DNA of 7,699 bases from Cellvibrionaceae bacterium (GTDB lineage: Bacteria > Pseudomonadota > Gammaproteobacteria > Pseudomonadales > Cellvibrionaceae), in assembly GCA_027012915.1 (NCBI GenBank), contig JALUYN010000580.1, forward strand, positions 1 to 7,699, written 5' to 3'. The notes below the pieces were generated by a model. It saw only the letters and a list, made by a program, of their open reading frames with translations, did no database searches and was not told the origin of the DNA. Below, one piece after another: positions 1 to 7,134 of the stretch (within the stretch, counting starts at the first letter, position 1; every line of letters begins with the position of its first letter). The translations under genes and the position numbers were made by a program.

Positions 1-1425
1 TTTCTTGGCTTGCAGCAATGCTGCGTCTGCGCACTTCATCAATTCGTCGAGGGATTCGCCATCACGAGGGAAGTTACTGCTGCCCAGCCGCAGGCTCAAA
101 TAGAAATCGTTGCCTTTCTCGTGAATAGCGGTTTCGTTAATGGTGAGAATGGCATCGCTGATGGCTTTATGTTCTTGCTCGTTGTTGATAACCAGGGCAA
201 AGGTAGTACCGTCTATTCGAAACGCCTGGTTCTCCAGTAGATCCTCCTGGTAGGGGTGTATTTGCTCACACAGTTGTCTGGCAAAGTGACGAATAATGGC
301 GTCGCCAAATTGGTAGCCGTATATGGAGGTGATGCGATCGAAGCGGTGCAGGTTGATCAGCAGCAGTTCCATATGCGGTTGATCTTTTTGATCGAGGACT
401 TCGTTCAGTTTGCTTTCCAGACTGAAACGGTTTGGCAGTTTGGTCAGAGAGTCGTGGTTGGCCTGAAAGTTGAGTCGCTCCTGTGCTGCTACCTTGTCAG
501 TAATATCTTCAAAATAGATATGCGCGGTATCGAGATCTTTCAGCGCGGACAGCGAGTATTTAAAGGTACGCTCGTCGACCGAGTACTCGCCAGAGGTCTG
601 CCTGGGGCCGCTCTTGAAGGCCTCGGTAATGCGCTCCTGAAATCCCTTGGGGAGAAAGCTGGCCCAGTCTCCCTGATTGATGTGCAAATCTTGCAGCAGG
701 TGCTCGCTTGAGGGGTTGGCGTAGGTGATCTCGCCTTTGTCATTGCTGCTGATTACCGGATTGGGATTGCGCTCGGCAAACATGGAAATACGTCTGCGCT
801 CTGCGGCTTCGCGTAGGTAGCGATCCACAAAGTAGCCTATGAACAGCGCCAGTCCGGTAATAATGACCGAAAAGGCGATCACCAGTTGCGAACCGGTCTG
901 ATTGTTCTCCAGACTGCTCATACTGCCGCTCTCGGCCTCTTCTTCGATTTCTTTGGTGAGCAATGCCAGATGCGGGTTCATGGCTTCACCTGCGCTGGAA
1001 ATGTGCATCAGCTGAGTTCGCGCCAGGTCCCAGTCGATACCCGTGCCGCTCAGATTGCGGTCCAGCTCTGCGGCTTCGGTTTTCATTGTCTGGTGTAATT
1101 GCATAACCGTTTGCATGGCCGGATCTGCTACCTTCAAACGACTGATGTCAGCAGACTGCTTGTAGATGGCGGCATCGATGGCCTCCAGTTTGGGCAGCAG
1201 GCGCACGCGATCGGTGGTCGCGTAGTACTCATAGAGCAGACGCTCGTACTCGGTTTTGGCTTCTTGTAACAGGCGAATCTTCTGCAGCAGTGGTAGAGTC
1301 TTCTTGAATAGGTACTGGTGAGTGTCCTGGCTGTCTTGATTGTTGACAAAAATAACGCTGGAGACCGCAACAGCCAGGACTATAACGATCAAATAGATTA
1401 TGGCGATGTGTTGGCGATAGTTCAC
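1..1425 (-). CDS. Membrane sensor with PAS and degenerate GGDEF domain (C-terminus outside window)
   Basis: Continuous open frame of 475 codons running off the left edge. Residues 9-27 form a hydrophobic segment, 31-180 a mostly helical, probably periplasmic region, and 181-200 a second hydrophobic segment. A PAS-like domain follows at about 213-310, with the motif NPVISSNDKGEITYAN. A GGDEF-type domain begins with HDSLTKLPNRF (324-334). Its signature is degenerate: where RxGGDEF is expected there is R403-I-D-G-T-T-F409, and the first metal-binding Asp is Asn358 (LLINLHRF). Diguanylate cyclase activity is therefore unlikely. Proteins of this layout often continue into an EAL phosphodiesterase domain, but that part is not in the window. 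The start is the GTG at 1425-1423, chosen because GGAG lies 5 nt upstream and the first TM begins a few codons later; the frame has no ATG before residue 104 (GTG counted as 1). It is divergent from the thiolase gene. The domain architecture is clear; the signal sensed and the output are unknown. Confidence 0.88.
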   Translation of the reverse strand, partial: MNYRQHIAIIYLIVIVLAVAVSSVIFVNNQDSQDTHQYLFKKTLPLLQKIRLLQEAKTEYERLLYEYYATTDRVRLLPKLEAIDAAIYKQSADISRLKVADPAMQTVMQLHQTMKTEAAELDRNLSGTGIDWDLARTQLMHISSAGEAMNPHLALLTKEIEEEAESGSMSSLENNQTGSQLVIAFSVIITGLALFIGYFVDRYLREAAERRRISMFAERNPNPVISSNDKGEITYANPSSEHLLQDLHINQGDWASFLPKGFQERITEAFKSGPRQTSGEYSVDERTFKYSLSALKDLDTAHIYFEDITDKVAAQERLNFQANHDSLTKLPNRFSLESKLNEVLDQKDQPHMELLLINLHRFDRITSIYGYQFGDAIIRHFARQLCEQIHPYQEDLLENQAFRIDGTTFALVINNEQEHKAISDAILTINETAIHEKGNDFYLSLRLGSSNFPRDGESLDELMKCADAALLQAKK

Positions 1426-1429
1426 AAAG

Positions 1430-1435
1430 TCTCCA
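1430..1435 (-). promoter_or_regulatory. Ribosome binding site deciding the GTG start of the PAS/GGDEF sensor
   Basis: TGGAGA reads on the minus strand, with GGAG placed 5 nt before the GTG at 1425. The open frame extends upstream to a TAA near 1549 but offers no better start, so this site supports the GTG. Confidence 0.6.
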
Positions 1436-1524
1436 GCGACGATTTCGACAAGCGGATTGAACGACTCCGGCCTTGGTTTGTCGGAGTTGGGTTGAGTAGA
1501 ATGTTGCCATATCAGACCATTAAA

Positions 1525-1552
1525 TTGGCAGTAATTTCCCTCATTTTCTATT
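1525..1552 (+). promoter_or_regulatory. Possible sigma-70 promoter for the thiolase gene
   Basis: TTGGCA at 1525-1530 matches five of six positions of the -35 consensus. With a 16-nt spacer, TCTATT at 1547-1552 matches four of six positions of the -10 consensus. The location, in the A/T-rich part of the divergent spacer about 40 nt before the start codon, is sensible, but the -10 is weak. This is inference from consensus only. Confidence 0.3.
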
Positions 1553-1553
1553 T

Positions 1554-1565
1554 ATTTTCGAAAAT
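1554..1565. promoter_or_regulatory. 12-bp perfect palindrome in the thiolase leader (candidate operator)
   Basis: ATTTTCGAAAAT is its own reverse complement. It sits just downstream of the candidate -10 and 18 bp before the AGGAG of the thiolase gene, where a repressor would block transcription. No known operator (for example FadR or PsrA type) is matched with confidence. An AT-rich 12-mer palindrome can occur by chance. Confidence 0.3.
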
Positions 1566-1582
1566 GGGGCCACGAGAGAGAT

Positions 1583-1587
1583 AGGAG
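1583..1587 (+). promoter_or_regulatory. Ribosome binding site of the thiolase gene
   Basis: AGGAG lies 5 nt upstream of the ATG at 1593, which is near-ideal spacing and fixes the start codon. Confidence 0.8.
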
Positions 1588-1592
1588 TAACT

Positions 1593-2771
1593 ATGACTGA
1601 ATCAGTAGTAATTGTGGGCATGGCGCGCACCGCGATGGGGGGCATGCAAGGGGCTCTGGGCGGCCTGCCTGTAACTCAATTGGGCGCAGAAGCCATTTCC
1701 GGTGCACTGGCTGATGCCGGTGTTGATGCCACGGATGTGGACGAGGTGTTGATGGGCTGTGTGTTGCCAGCAGCTACCGGCCAGGCACCAGCGCGTCAGG
1801 CAGCACTGGCTGCAGGCGTTAGCAAGAACACTCCCTGTACCACCGTCAACAAAGTCTGTGGCTCGGGTATGAAAACAGTGATGATGGCGCATGACGCCAT
1901 TCTTACCGGTAGCGCTGATGTCGTGGTCGCCGGTGGTATGGAAAGCATGACCAATGCTCCCTATATGATGCCTCAGGGGCGCGGTGGTTATCGTTTTGGC
2001 CATGGTGAGTTGCTGGACCATATGCTCTACGACGGTCTTCAGGACGCCTACAGTGGCGGCCCTATGGGTAACTTTGCTGAAAAGACCGTAGACAAGTATG
2101 GCTTCACTCGCGAGCAGCAGGATGAGTACGCCATTGAATCTCTGACTCGCGCTAACAGTGCCATTGCCGAGGGTAAATTCAAACGCGAAATTGTGCCGCT
2201 GACCATCAAATCCCGCAAAGGCGAACAGGTTGTGGATACTGATGAGCAGCCCGGAAATGCGCGCCCGGATAAAATTCCATCACTGCGCCCAGCTTTTAAG
2301 AAAGACGGCACGGTGACGGCTGCCAATGCCAGCTCGATTTCCGACGGCGCAGCCGCACTGGTATTGATGCGTCGCAGCGAAGCAGAAAAGCGGGGACTGA
2401 AGGTTATCGCCACCATTAAGGGCCACTCCCAAAACGCTCATGAGCCGGAGTGGTTTACTACCGCTCCTGTTGGGGCGATGGATAAGTTGATGAAACGTCT
2501 GGATTGGACAGCGGATTCCGTGGATCTGTTTGAGATCAACGAAGCATTTGCCGTGGTCACCATGGCCGCAATGAAGGATCTGCATCTGGATCACGCCAAG
2601 GTCAATGTTCACGGCGGTGCCTGTGCTCTAGGACATCCTCTGGGCGCTTCTGGTACACGTATTCTGGTTACCCTTCTCGGCGCGCTGGAAACCTACGATA
2701 AGAAAACCGGTGTGGCGAGTCTCTGTATTGGTGGTGGTGAGGCGACGGCTATCGCAGTAGAGCGAGATTAA
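1593..2771 (+). CDS. Acetyl-CoA C-acetyltransferase (thiolase family)
   Basis: The 392-residue product has the usual length of biosynthetic/acetoacetyl-CoA thiolases. These cytosolic enzymes condense two acetyl-CoA to acetoacetyl-CoA, or run the reverse cleavage, in ketone-body, polyhydroxybutyrate or fatty acid/amino acid catabolism. The complete catalytic set is visible: the nucleophile Cys89 in VNKVCGSGMK, the NEAFA motif at 316-320, His348 in CALGHPLGASG, and the acid/base Cys378 in CIGGGEA near the C-terminus. The GGMESMTNAPY motif at 114-124 is also typical. A strong AGGAG precedes the ATG and an intrinsic terminator follows, so the gene appears monocistronic. No neighbouring reductase, PHB synthase or acyl-CoA dehydrogenase is present to tell a biosynthetic (PhbA-like) from a degradative (AtoB-like) role, so no symbol is given. 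The family is certain; the exact substrate chain length is inferred. Confidence 0.96.
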   Translation: MTESVVIVGMARTAMGGMQGALGGLPVTQLGAEAISGALADAGVDATDVDEVLMGCVLPAATGQAPARQAALAAGVSKNTPCTTVNKVCGSGMKTVMMAHDAILTGSADVVVAGGMESMTNAPYMMPQGRGGYRFGHGELLDHMLYDGLQDAYSGGPMGNFAEKTVDKYGFTREQQDEYAIESLTRANSAIAEGKFKREIVPLTIKSRKGEQVVDTDEQPGNARPDKIPSLRPAFKKDGTVTAANASSISDGAAALVLMRRSEAEKRGLKVIATIKGHSQNAHEPEWFTTAPVGAMDKLMKRLDWTADSVDLFEINEAFAVVTMAAMKDLHLDHAKVNVHGGACALGHPLGASGTRILVTLLGALETYDKKTGVASLCIGGGEATAIAVERD

Positions 2772-2804
2772 AGGATCTATCTCGACGATTGTGTAAAATA
2801 AGAG

Positions 2805-2835
2805 CGCGCTCCTGATTTCAGGGGCGCGTTTTTTT
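2805..2835 (+). terminator. Rho-independent terminator after the thiolase gene
   Basis: CGCGCTCCTGA (2805-2815) pairs with TCAGGGGCGCG (2818-2828) as an 11-bp stem with one T-G wobble. The innermost A-T pair probably opens to give a 4-nt loop. Seven T follow at once (2829-2835). It starts 34 nt after the thiolase stop codon. Confidence 0.92.
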
Positions 2836-2870
2836 ATGCCACCGTAGTGGAACTCGGAGAAACTGCTAAA

Positions 2871-2875
2871 AAGGA
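2871..2875 (+). promoter_or_regulatory. Ribosome binding site of the small secreted protein gene
   Basis: AAGGA lies 6 nt before the ATG at 2882 and supports that start. No convincing promoter was found in the 46 bp between the thiolase terminator and this gene. A TAAAAT (2794-2799) resembles a -10 but lacks a good -35. Confidence 0.7.
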
Positions 2876-2881
2876 TTTTTT

Positions 2882-3349
2882 ATGGTTCGGTTTGGTATCG
2901 CTTTCTGGATTTTGTCTCTTGCGTTTTCTGCATATGCCGCTGCAGAGGAGCGCGTTTATATGCTCGGTAAAGTGCGCCTGACGGGTACTACCTATACCTC
3001 TACTGTGTTCTTTTATGCGCCCGAAGTAACTTCGCTGGCTATGTGCGAGAAGGAAAAACGCGGTGGCCACTACGGCCGTTGGAAGCACTATGGGCACTAC
3101 ATTCGCAAAACAGCCGGACTGTTCGCCAAGCGCGTTGATTATCTGTGCGTAAGCACGCCCACTGTGTTTAAAAAGTGGCACGACCGAAACACCTACGACT
3201 ATGTCTACCTGGTGGATATGCGCGAGGGGCGCTTTGAGGTTAAGGAGTTTCCGTCTTACCTTAAATGTCTGGGCGAGTTGCGCGAAACTCAGAAGCAGGA
3301 ATCGCGGTTCTACTATTGCTCGAAATCCAATCAGGCCATCGTAGACTAG
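2882..3349 (+). CDS. Small exported protein of unknown function with four cysteines
   Basis: I do not recognise a family for this 155-residue product. Residues 1-20 form a signal peptide: basic Arg3, a hydrophobic core FGIAFWILSLAF, then SAYA-A with likely cleavage after Ala19 or nearby. The predicted mature part, about 136 residues, is rich in Tyr, Lys and Arg. It has exactly four Cys (55, 89, 129, 146), consistent with two disulfide bonds in the periplasm or outside the cell. A His/Tyr-rich patch GGHYGRWKHYGHY spans 61-73. There is no lipobox and no further TM segment. A good RBS and a clean signal peptide make the gene real. It ends tail to tail with the phosphodiesterase gene, the stop codons sharing CTAG. 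Expression might depend on readthrough of the preceding terminator or on an unseen promoter. Confidence 0.8.
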   Translation: MVRFGIAFWILSLAFSAYAAAEERVYMLGKVRLTGTTYTSTVFFYAPEVTSLAMCEKEKRGGHYGRWKHYGHYIRKTAGLFAKRVDYLCVSTPTVFKKWHDRNTYDYVYLVDMREGRFEVKEFPSYLKCLGELRETQKQESRFYYCSKSNQAIVD

Positions 3350-6300
3350 CTGATGTCAGCTGTTTCCGTGATCTCCCCCTCGATTGTCTGCGAAAAATGC
3401 TGATCCAGAAGTTTAGTGATTGCCGGCGCTGAATCTGCTTTGCTGAATAGCCAGCCTTGCAGGTGATCGCAGTTGGCGTCGGCCAGCCATTGGTATTGTT
3501 CTTCGGTTTCGATGCGCTCGGCGACAACGGTCATTCCCAGACCGTGGGCCATGGCTATTGTTGCCGCCACCAGTTTTTGGTCGGACTCATCGCGAACAAG
3601 GTCGTTGATAAATTCTCCGTCGATTTTCAACGAATCAAACCGATACTTGCGCAGGTAGCTCATGGAAGAATAGCCGGTGCCAAAGTCATCCATAGACAGT
3701 CTGACGCCGAGGGATTCCAGGCGATTCAGTTTCTCGCCCACGTCGGGGTACTCCGATAGCAATACGCCTTCGGTGATTTCAAACTCTACATGACGACCAC
3801 TGAGACCGTGTTTGAGGAGGGTAGATTCAATTTTTGGCAACAAGTCGTCTGCACGAAATTGTACCGGTGACAGGTTAATGGCCATCGATAGCTGCCGGTT
3901 GTAGCGTTCGCGCCACAGGGTCAGTTGCGCGAAGGCTTCTTCAATGGCAAAGGCTCCCATTTCTTCAATGATGCCATTCTTTTCGGCAACGGGAATAAAC
4001 TCGACGGGAGAAACTACACCGAGGTCAGGATTGTTCCAACGCATTAGCGCTTCAAAACTGACGATGGTGCGACTACGCGCTTCCACTTTGGGTTGGTAGT
4101 AAACCTCGAATTCACAGCGCTCGAGAGCGCCACGCATGTGTCGGTCCAGCTCGAGGCGGCGCGAGACATTCTGAATCAGATTCTTGGTGTAAAAGGTATA
4201 GTTGCCCTGGTTACGGTTTTTGCTATGGTGTTTGGCGGCATTGGCGTGTTTCAGCAGATCCTCCGGAGACAGGCCGTCGTCGGGGTAAATGGAGACGCCT
4301 ATACTCGCGGAAATAGTCAATTCGTTGCCGGTGATATCAAAACTCTGATTGAGCGAGGCAATCAGTTTTTCGCTGAGCATAGCGGCGTCAGATGCATCGT
4401 CTATGGAATTCTGAACGACCAAAAAGTGATCTGCGCCCAAATGCCCAAGGTTGTCTGTCTCTTGGAGATTACGTTGCAGTCGCCGGGAAACGGCTTTGAT
4501 CAATGTGTCACCGGTGCGATGATCGAAGCCGTCGTTAATTTTCTTGAAATCGTCGATGTCCACCGACAATAGAGCAATCTTAGTGTTGTTGCGTTGTGCG
4601 TCGGTAATCATTTGTTCCAATCGATCCATGGTTAGAACGCGATTGGGTAGTCCGCTCAATTGGTTGTAGTTAGCGGCATAGTTCAATTGTGAGGTACGCA
4701 GTCGCACTTGTCTGTTTAACAACAGATTCCAGCCAAATACCAGGGCTATGAGTATCGAAAAGGAGCCACCTATTTTCCATGCCAGGGTGTAATCGACGAT
4801 GGGATCATAGTCGACTGACAGCCACTTCTCGCTAATAAGTTTGCGTTGCCGTGCCGAGATACTGTCGAGTCCTTTTTGCAATATGGATTGCAGCTGCGGC
4901 CAGTCTTTGCGAATAGCAAAGTGCAAACTCTGGACATCGCCTGAAACCGGGGCGGCGATCTTGAGATTGTTCAGATTGAGTTTGCGAATCCAGTAGGTGG
5001 CTGAGGCAACATTGCCGACAAATGCACTAGCCTGTCCGCCGGAGACCGCTAGCAACGCTTCTTGTTGCGTGGCAAACAGGGAAAAGTTGACGTCCGTTTG
5101 TTCCCGCAAAAAACCATGGTGTGATGAGTTTGCCTGAACGGCAATCGGTGAATGATCCACATCAGACAGGTCGGCCACAAACGGTGTGTCGTTGCGTGTG
5201 ACGATAACACGATGAAAATTGAGATAGGGTCGGGTGTAATTGAGAAAGGACTTTCGTTCCCGGGTGACCCCTACTGCCGGTAACACATCAATATCGCCTC
5301 GCTCAGCGCGCGCGATGGCTTCTTTCCAATTGATGTTTGGTACCACCTGCATATTCAGGTTAAGGCGCTGATTTAGCAGTCTAATATAATCCGAGGTCAT
5401 ACCTTGGTATTGGCCTTGGTGCAGAAATTCAAAAGGCGCGAATTCAGGATCAATACCCAGGCGTATATTTCTGTTTTCTTTGATCCACTGACGCTCCGCT
5501 GCCGTGAGAGGGATCTCTATCAGATTTTCCATATAGTCTACGGGCAGCCATTTGGAGCGCAGGGCATGCAACTTGGCTTCGGGAATCTGATTGAGAGCCT
5601 TCTGTAAAATACCTACAAGCTGCGGCGCGCTCTTGCGCACGGCGATGCTCTCATTGGCGGACTCTTTGTCGTAGACAGCGGCGTATTTCAGATTAGTCAG
5701 CAGATACTTACTGCGATAGAAGTGGCCGGCACCGAGAAAGGTAATGGCGGCATCGGCATCGCCTACCGAGACGGCGTTGAGGGCATCGAGCAGGGTGTCT
5801 ACGTAAAGTGGCTTTGTGCTTGGAAACTCGGCAATTACGTCGGCCGCGTATTGATAGTCTCTTACCAGGGCAACCGTTTTTCCCGCGATGTCCTGACGAT
5901 GAGTAATACGAGAATCTTCGTTGCGATCAATGATTACCAGCGACTTATAGATATAGGGTGCTGTGAAGCGAAACCACTCCTGGCGCTGCTCGCGGTCCAC
6001 CATAGTGGCAACGACATCAATTGGTGTTGAGTTATCTCCCGTGCTGCGTGCCAGGTCGTAGAGTTTGTGCCATTGCTGTTCCGGGTGGATATTGAGTTTG
6101 AGACCAGTTTGTTCTGAAAGCAGCTTAAAGACATCCAGTGCATAGCCTTCCAGATCGCCGTTGTCGTTAATAAAACTGTAGGGTGGGAAGTCGCCATCAA
6201 AAGCAACCGATATGCTGTCGTGCTGGCCCAGCCAGGTCCGCTCGGTAGTGGATAGCTGATCGGTTAGAGCTAGCTCGGCATGACTCCAGGGTGCCAGACT

Positions 6301-6378
6301 GCACAAGGCTATGAGCAGGCATGTGAGAATACCAGTGACGAAGCTACGGTTCTGGCGACTAAACAGGTTGGCGGTCAC
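3346..6378 (-). CDS. Tandem periplasmic-binding-domain sensor with degenerate GGDEF and intact EAL domain (probable c-di-GMP phosphodiesterase)
   Basis: 1010 residues. A signal sequence (about 11-34, ending WSHA) exports two type-3 solute-binding (Venus flytrap) domains, at about 53-285 and 302-523, followed by a TM helix at about 535-554. In the cytoplasm a GGDEF domain (562-731) keeps VDIDDFKKIND but has GADHF (648-652) in place of GGDEF, so cyclase activity is unlikely. The EAL domain (742-992) keeps EALMRW (Glu776), Asn835 in NLSPVQF, Glu867 in EITE, Asp897/Asp898 in DDFGTGYSS, Lys918, Glu954 and Gln974. It should therefore hydrolyse c-di-GMP to pGpG. The tandem flytrap input resembles that of BvgS-type sensor kinases. 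Each flytrap keeps the Arg (132 and 375) equivalent to the carboxylate-binding Arg77 of HisJ. The start is the GTG at 6378-6376: AAAAGGA is 7 nt upstream, and an in-frame TAA two codons upstream excludes earlier starts. It follows the DUF2971 gene by 75 bp. Confidence 0.95.
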   Translation of the reverse strand: MTANLFSRQNRSFVTGILTCLLIALCSLAPWSHAELALTDQLSTTERTWLGQHDSISVAFDGDFPPYSFINDNGDLEGYALDVFKLLSEQTGLKLNIHPEQQWHKLYDLARSTGDNSTPIDVVATMVDREQRQEWFRFTAPYIYKSLVIIDRNEDSRITHRQDIAGKTVALVRDYQYAADVIAEFPSTKPLYVDTLLDALNAVSVGDADAAITFLGAGHFYRSKYLLTNLKYAAVYDKESANESIAVRKSAPQLVGILQKALNQIPEAKLHALRSKWLPVDYMENLIEIPLTAAERQWIKENRNIRLGIDPEFAPFEFLHQGQYQGMTSDYIRLLNQRLNLNMQVVPNINWKEAIARAERGDIDVLPAVGVTRERKSFLNYTRPYLNFHRVIVTRNDTPFVADLSDVDHSPIAVQANSSHHGFLREQTDVNFSLFATQQEALLAVSGGQASAFVGNVASATYWIRKLNLNNLKIAAPVSGDVQSLHFAIRKDWPQLQSILQKGLDSISARQRKLISEKWLSVDYDPIVDYTLAWKIGGSFSILIALVFGWNLLLNRQVRLRTSQLNYAANYNQLSGLPNRVLTMDRLEQMITDAQRNNTKIALLSVDIDDFKKINDGFDHRTGDTLIKAVSRRLQRNLQETDNLGHLGADHFLVVQNSIDDASDAAMLSEKLIASLNQSFDITGNELTISASIGVSIYPDDGLSPEDLLKHANAAKHHSKNRNQGNYTFYTKNLIQNVSRRLELDRHMRGALERCEFEVYYQPKVEARSRTIVSFEALMRWNNPDLGVVSPVEFIPVAEKNGIIEEMGAFAIEEAFAQLTLWRERYNRQLSMAINLSPVQFRADDLLPKIESTLLKHGLSGRHVEFEITEGVLLSEYPDVGEKLNRLESLGVRLSMDDFGTGYSSMSYLRKYRFDSLKIDGEFINDLVRDESDQKLVAATIAMAHGLGMTVVAERIETEEQYQWLADANCDHLQGWLFSKADSAPAITKLLDQHFSQTIEGEITETADIS

Positions 6379-6385
6379 AACTTAA

Positions 6386-6392
6386 TCCTTTT
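6386..6392 (-). promoter_or_regulatory. Ribosome binding site deciding the GTG start of the phosphodiesterase
   Basis: AAAAGGA reads on the minus strand, 7 nt before the GTG at 6378. Together with the in-frame TAA just upstream of the start and the signal peptide just downstream, it fixes the start. Confidence 0.75.
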
Positions 6393-6453
6393 AGCTGAAC
6401 TCCTGTTTGATAGTAATCTCTCTACAGAGCAACAGACAAGGCCAACATGCAGG

Positions 6454-7107
6454 CTAGCTGTCGCCTCGTTCCACTTTTACCTGATACGGATCGATGCGCG
6501 TGTGGTAGATATTGATCTTTTTACTGACTGCTTTCTTGAGAATGTCGGCATGAAACTGGCTGACGCGACTGCCCAGGTAGATAGAGCGAATCTTCTCGCT
6601 GATACAGTAGTATTTTTTTGAGGTGATCAGGCGATATTCTTGCTCGTGCTGCCACTGCCGGGTTTTGCACTTCAACAGCGCATGCACCCTGGTGTCTGTG
6701 GCGTTATCCAGATCGAAGGTGGGGAGGGTGTCGCTGTACTCGATTTTGTGCAGCTGCGGATCACTTTCGTCTACCTCCACCTCAATAGCAATGCCGGTGT
6801 GACCATCGCCATAGTATGACCACAAGCGCACGTCCGAATAACTCTGGGTCAAACTGCAAATACGAGCATCTTCCAGAATGGTGTTGTTCAGGTGTTTGGC
6901 GCTGACCACCACTTGATAGTTACCGGACTCTCCACCAAGCAGACGCGACCCGGTGGGTCGCTGCGAGAGATCGAGCAGATTGGACAGAAACAAACCTTCA
7001 AAGGGATCGTTGAGATTGTCGTAGTGGGCGCAGTAGAGTCGTTGGTTGTAGATAATATCCAAAACGAACTCAATGTTACTGAGGGAGCGAAACTTGTAGA
7101 GCTTCAT
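6454..7107 (-). CDS. DUF2971 family protein
   Basis: The 217-residue product is soluble, with no signal peptide or TM segment. It shows the hallmark blocks of DUF2971. YKFR sits at residues 4-7, and LYCAHYDNLNDPFEG at 24-38 carries the family's NDPFE motif. CSLTQSYSDVRLWSYYGDGHTGIAIEVE (84-111, key motif WSYYGDGHTG) corresponds to the usual 'MWxxYxxxHxG' block. KCKTRQWQHEQEYRLI (146-161) corresponds to the 'KxxxWxxEqEyR' block, and IYLGSRVS lies at 176-183. The biochemical function of the family is not established to my knowledge. The conserved charged and aromatic residues spread over the chain suggest an enzyme-like pocket, but that is inference. The ATG start coincides with the conserved N-terminus, though its RBS is weak (GCGCAAAG). 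It lies 27 bp after the TerB-like gene and 75 bp before the phosphodiesterase gene on the same strand, with no terminator visible in either gap. Confidence 0.88.
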   Translation of the reverse strand: MKLYKFRSLSNIEFVLDIIYNQRLYCAHYDNLNDPFEGLFLSNLLDLSQRPTGSRLLGGESGNYQVVVSAKHLNNTILEDARICSLTQSYSDVRLWSYYGDGHTGIAIEVEVDESDPQLHKIEYSDTLPTFDLDNATDTRVHALLKCKTRQWQHEQEYRLITSKKYYCISEKIRSIYLGSRVSQFHADILKKAVSKKINIYHTRIDPYQVKVERGDS

Positions 7108-7134
7108 CTTTGCGCCAGCAGTTGTTGTGTTGGT

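Noticed and set aside
256..711. 151-codon plus-strand open frame
   Set aside because: It lies fully antisense to the PAS/GGDEF sensor, whose reading frame is continuous and shows clear domain motifs.
1447..1495. Small inverted repeat ACTCCG/CGGAGT in the leader of the PAS/GGDEF sensor
   Set aside because: Only 6 bp with a 12-nt loop and no T-run or overlap with the RBS; it is likely to be chance.
1229..1510. 93-codon minus-strand open frame starting with ATG upstream of the PAS/GGDEF sensor
   Set aside because: It is in a different frame from the sensor, lacks a family motif, and overlaps the sensor's TM region, so it is not a better start or a separate gene.
1602..2021. 139-codon minus-strand open frame antisense to the thiolase
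   Set aside because: Shadow of a highly conserved enzyme gene; composition rich in His and Cys as expected from antisense reading.
4093..4572. 159-codon plus-strand open frame
   Set aside because: Antisense shadow within the GGDEF/EAL part of the phosphodiesterase gene; no domain recognised.
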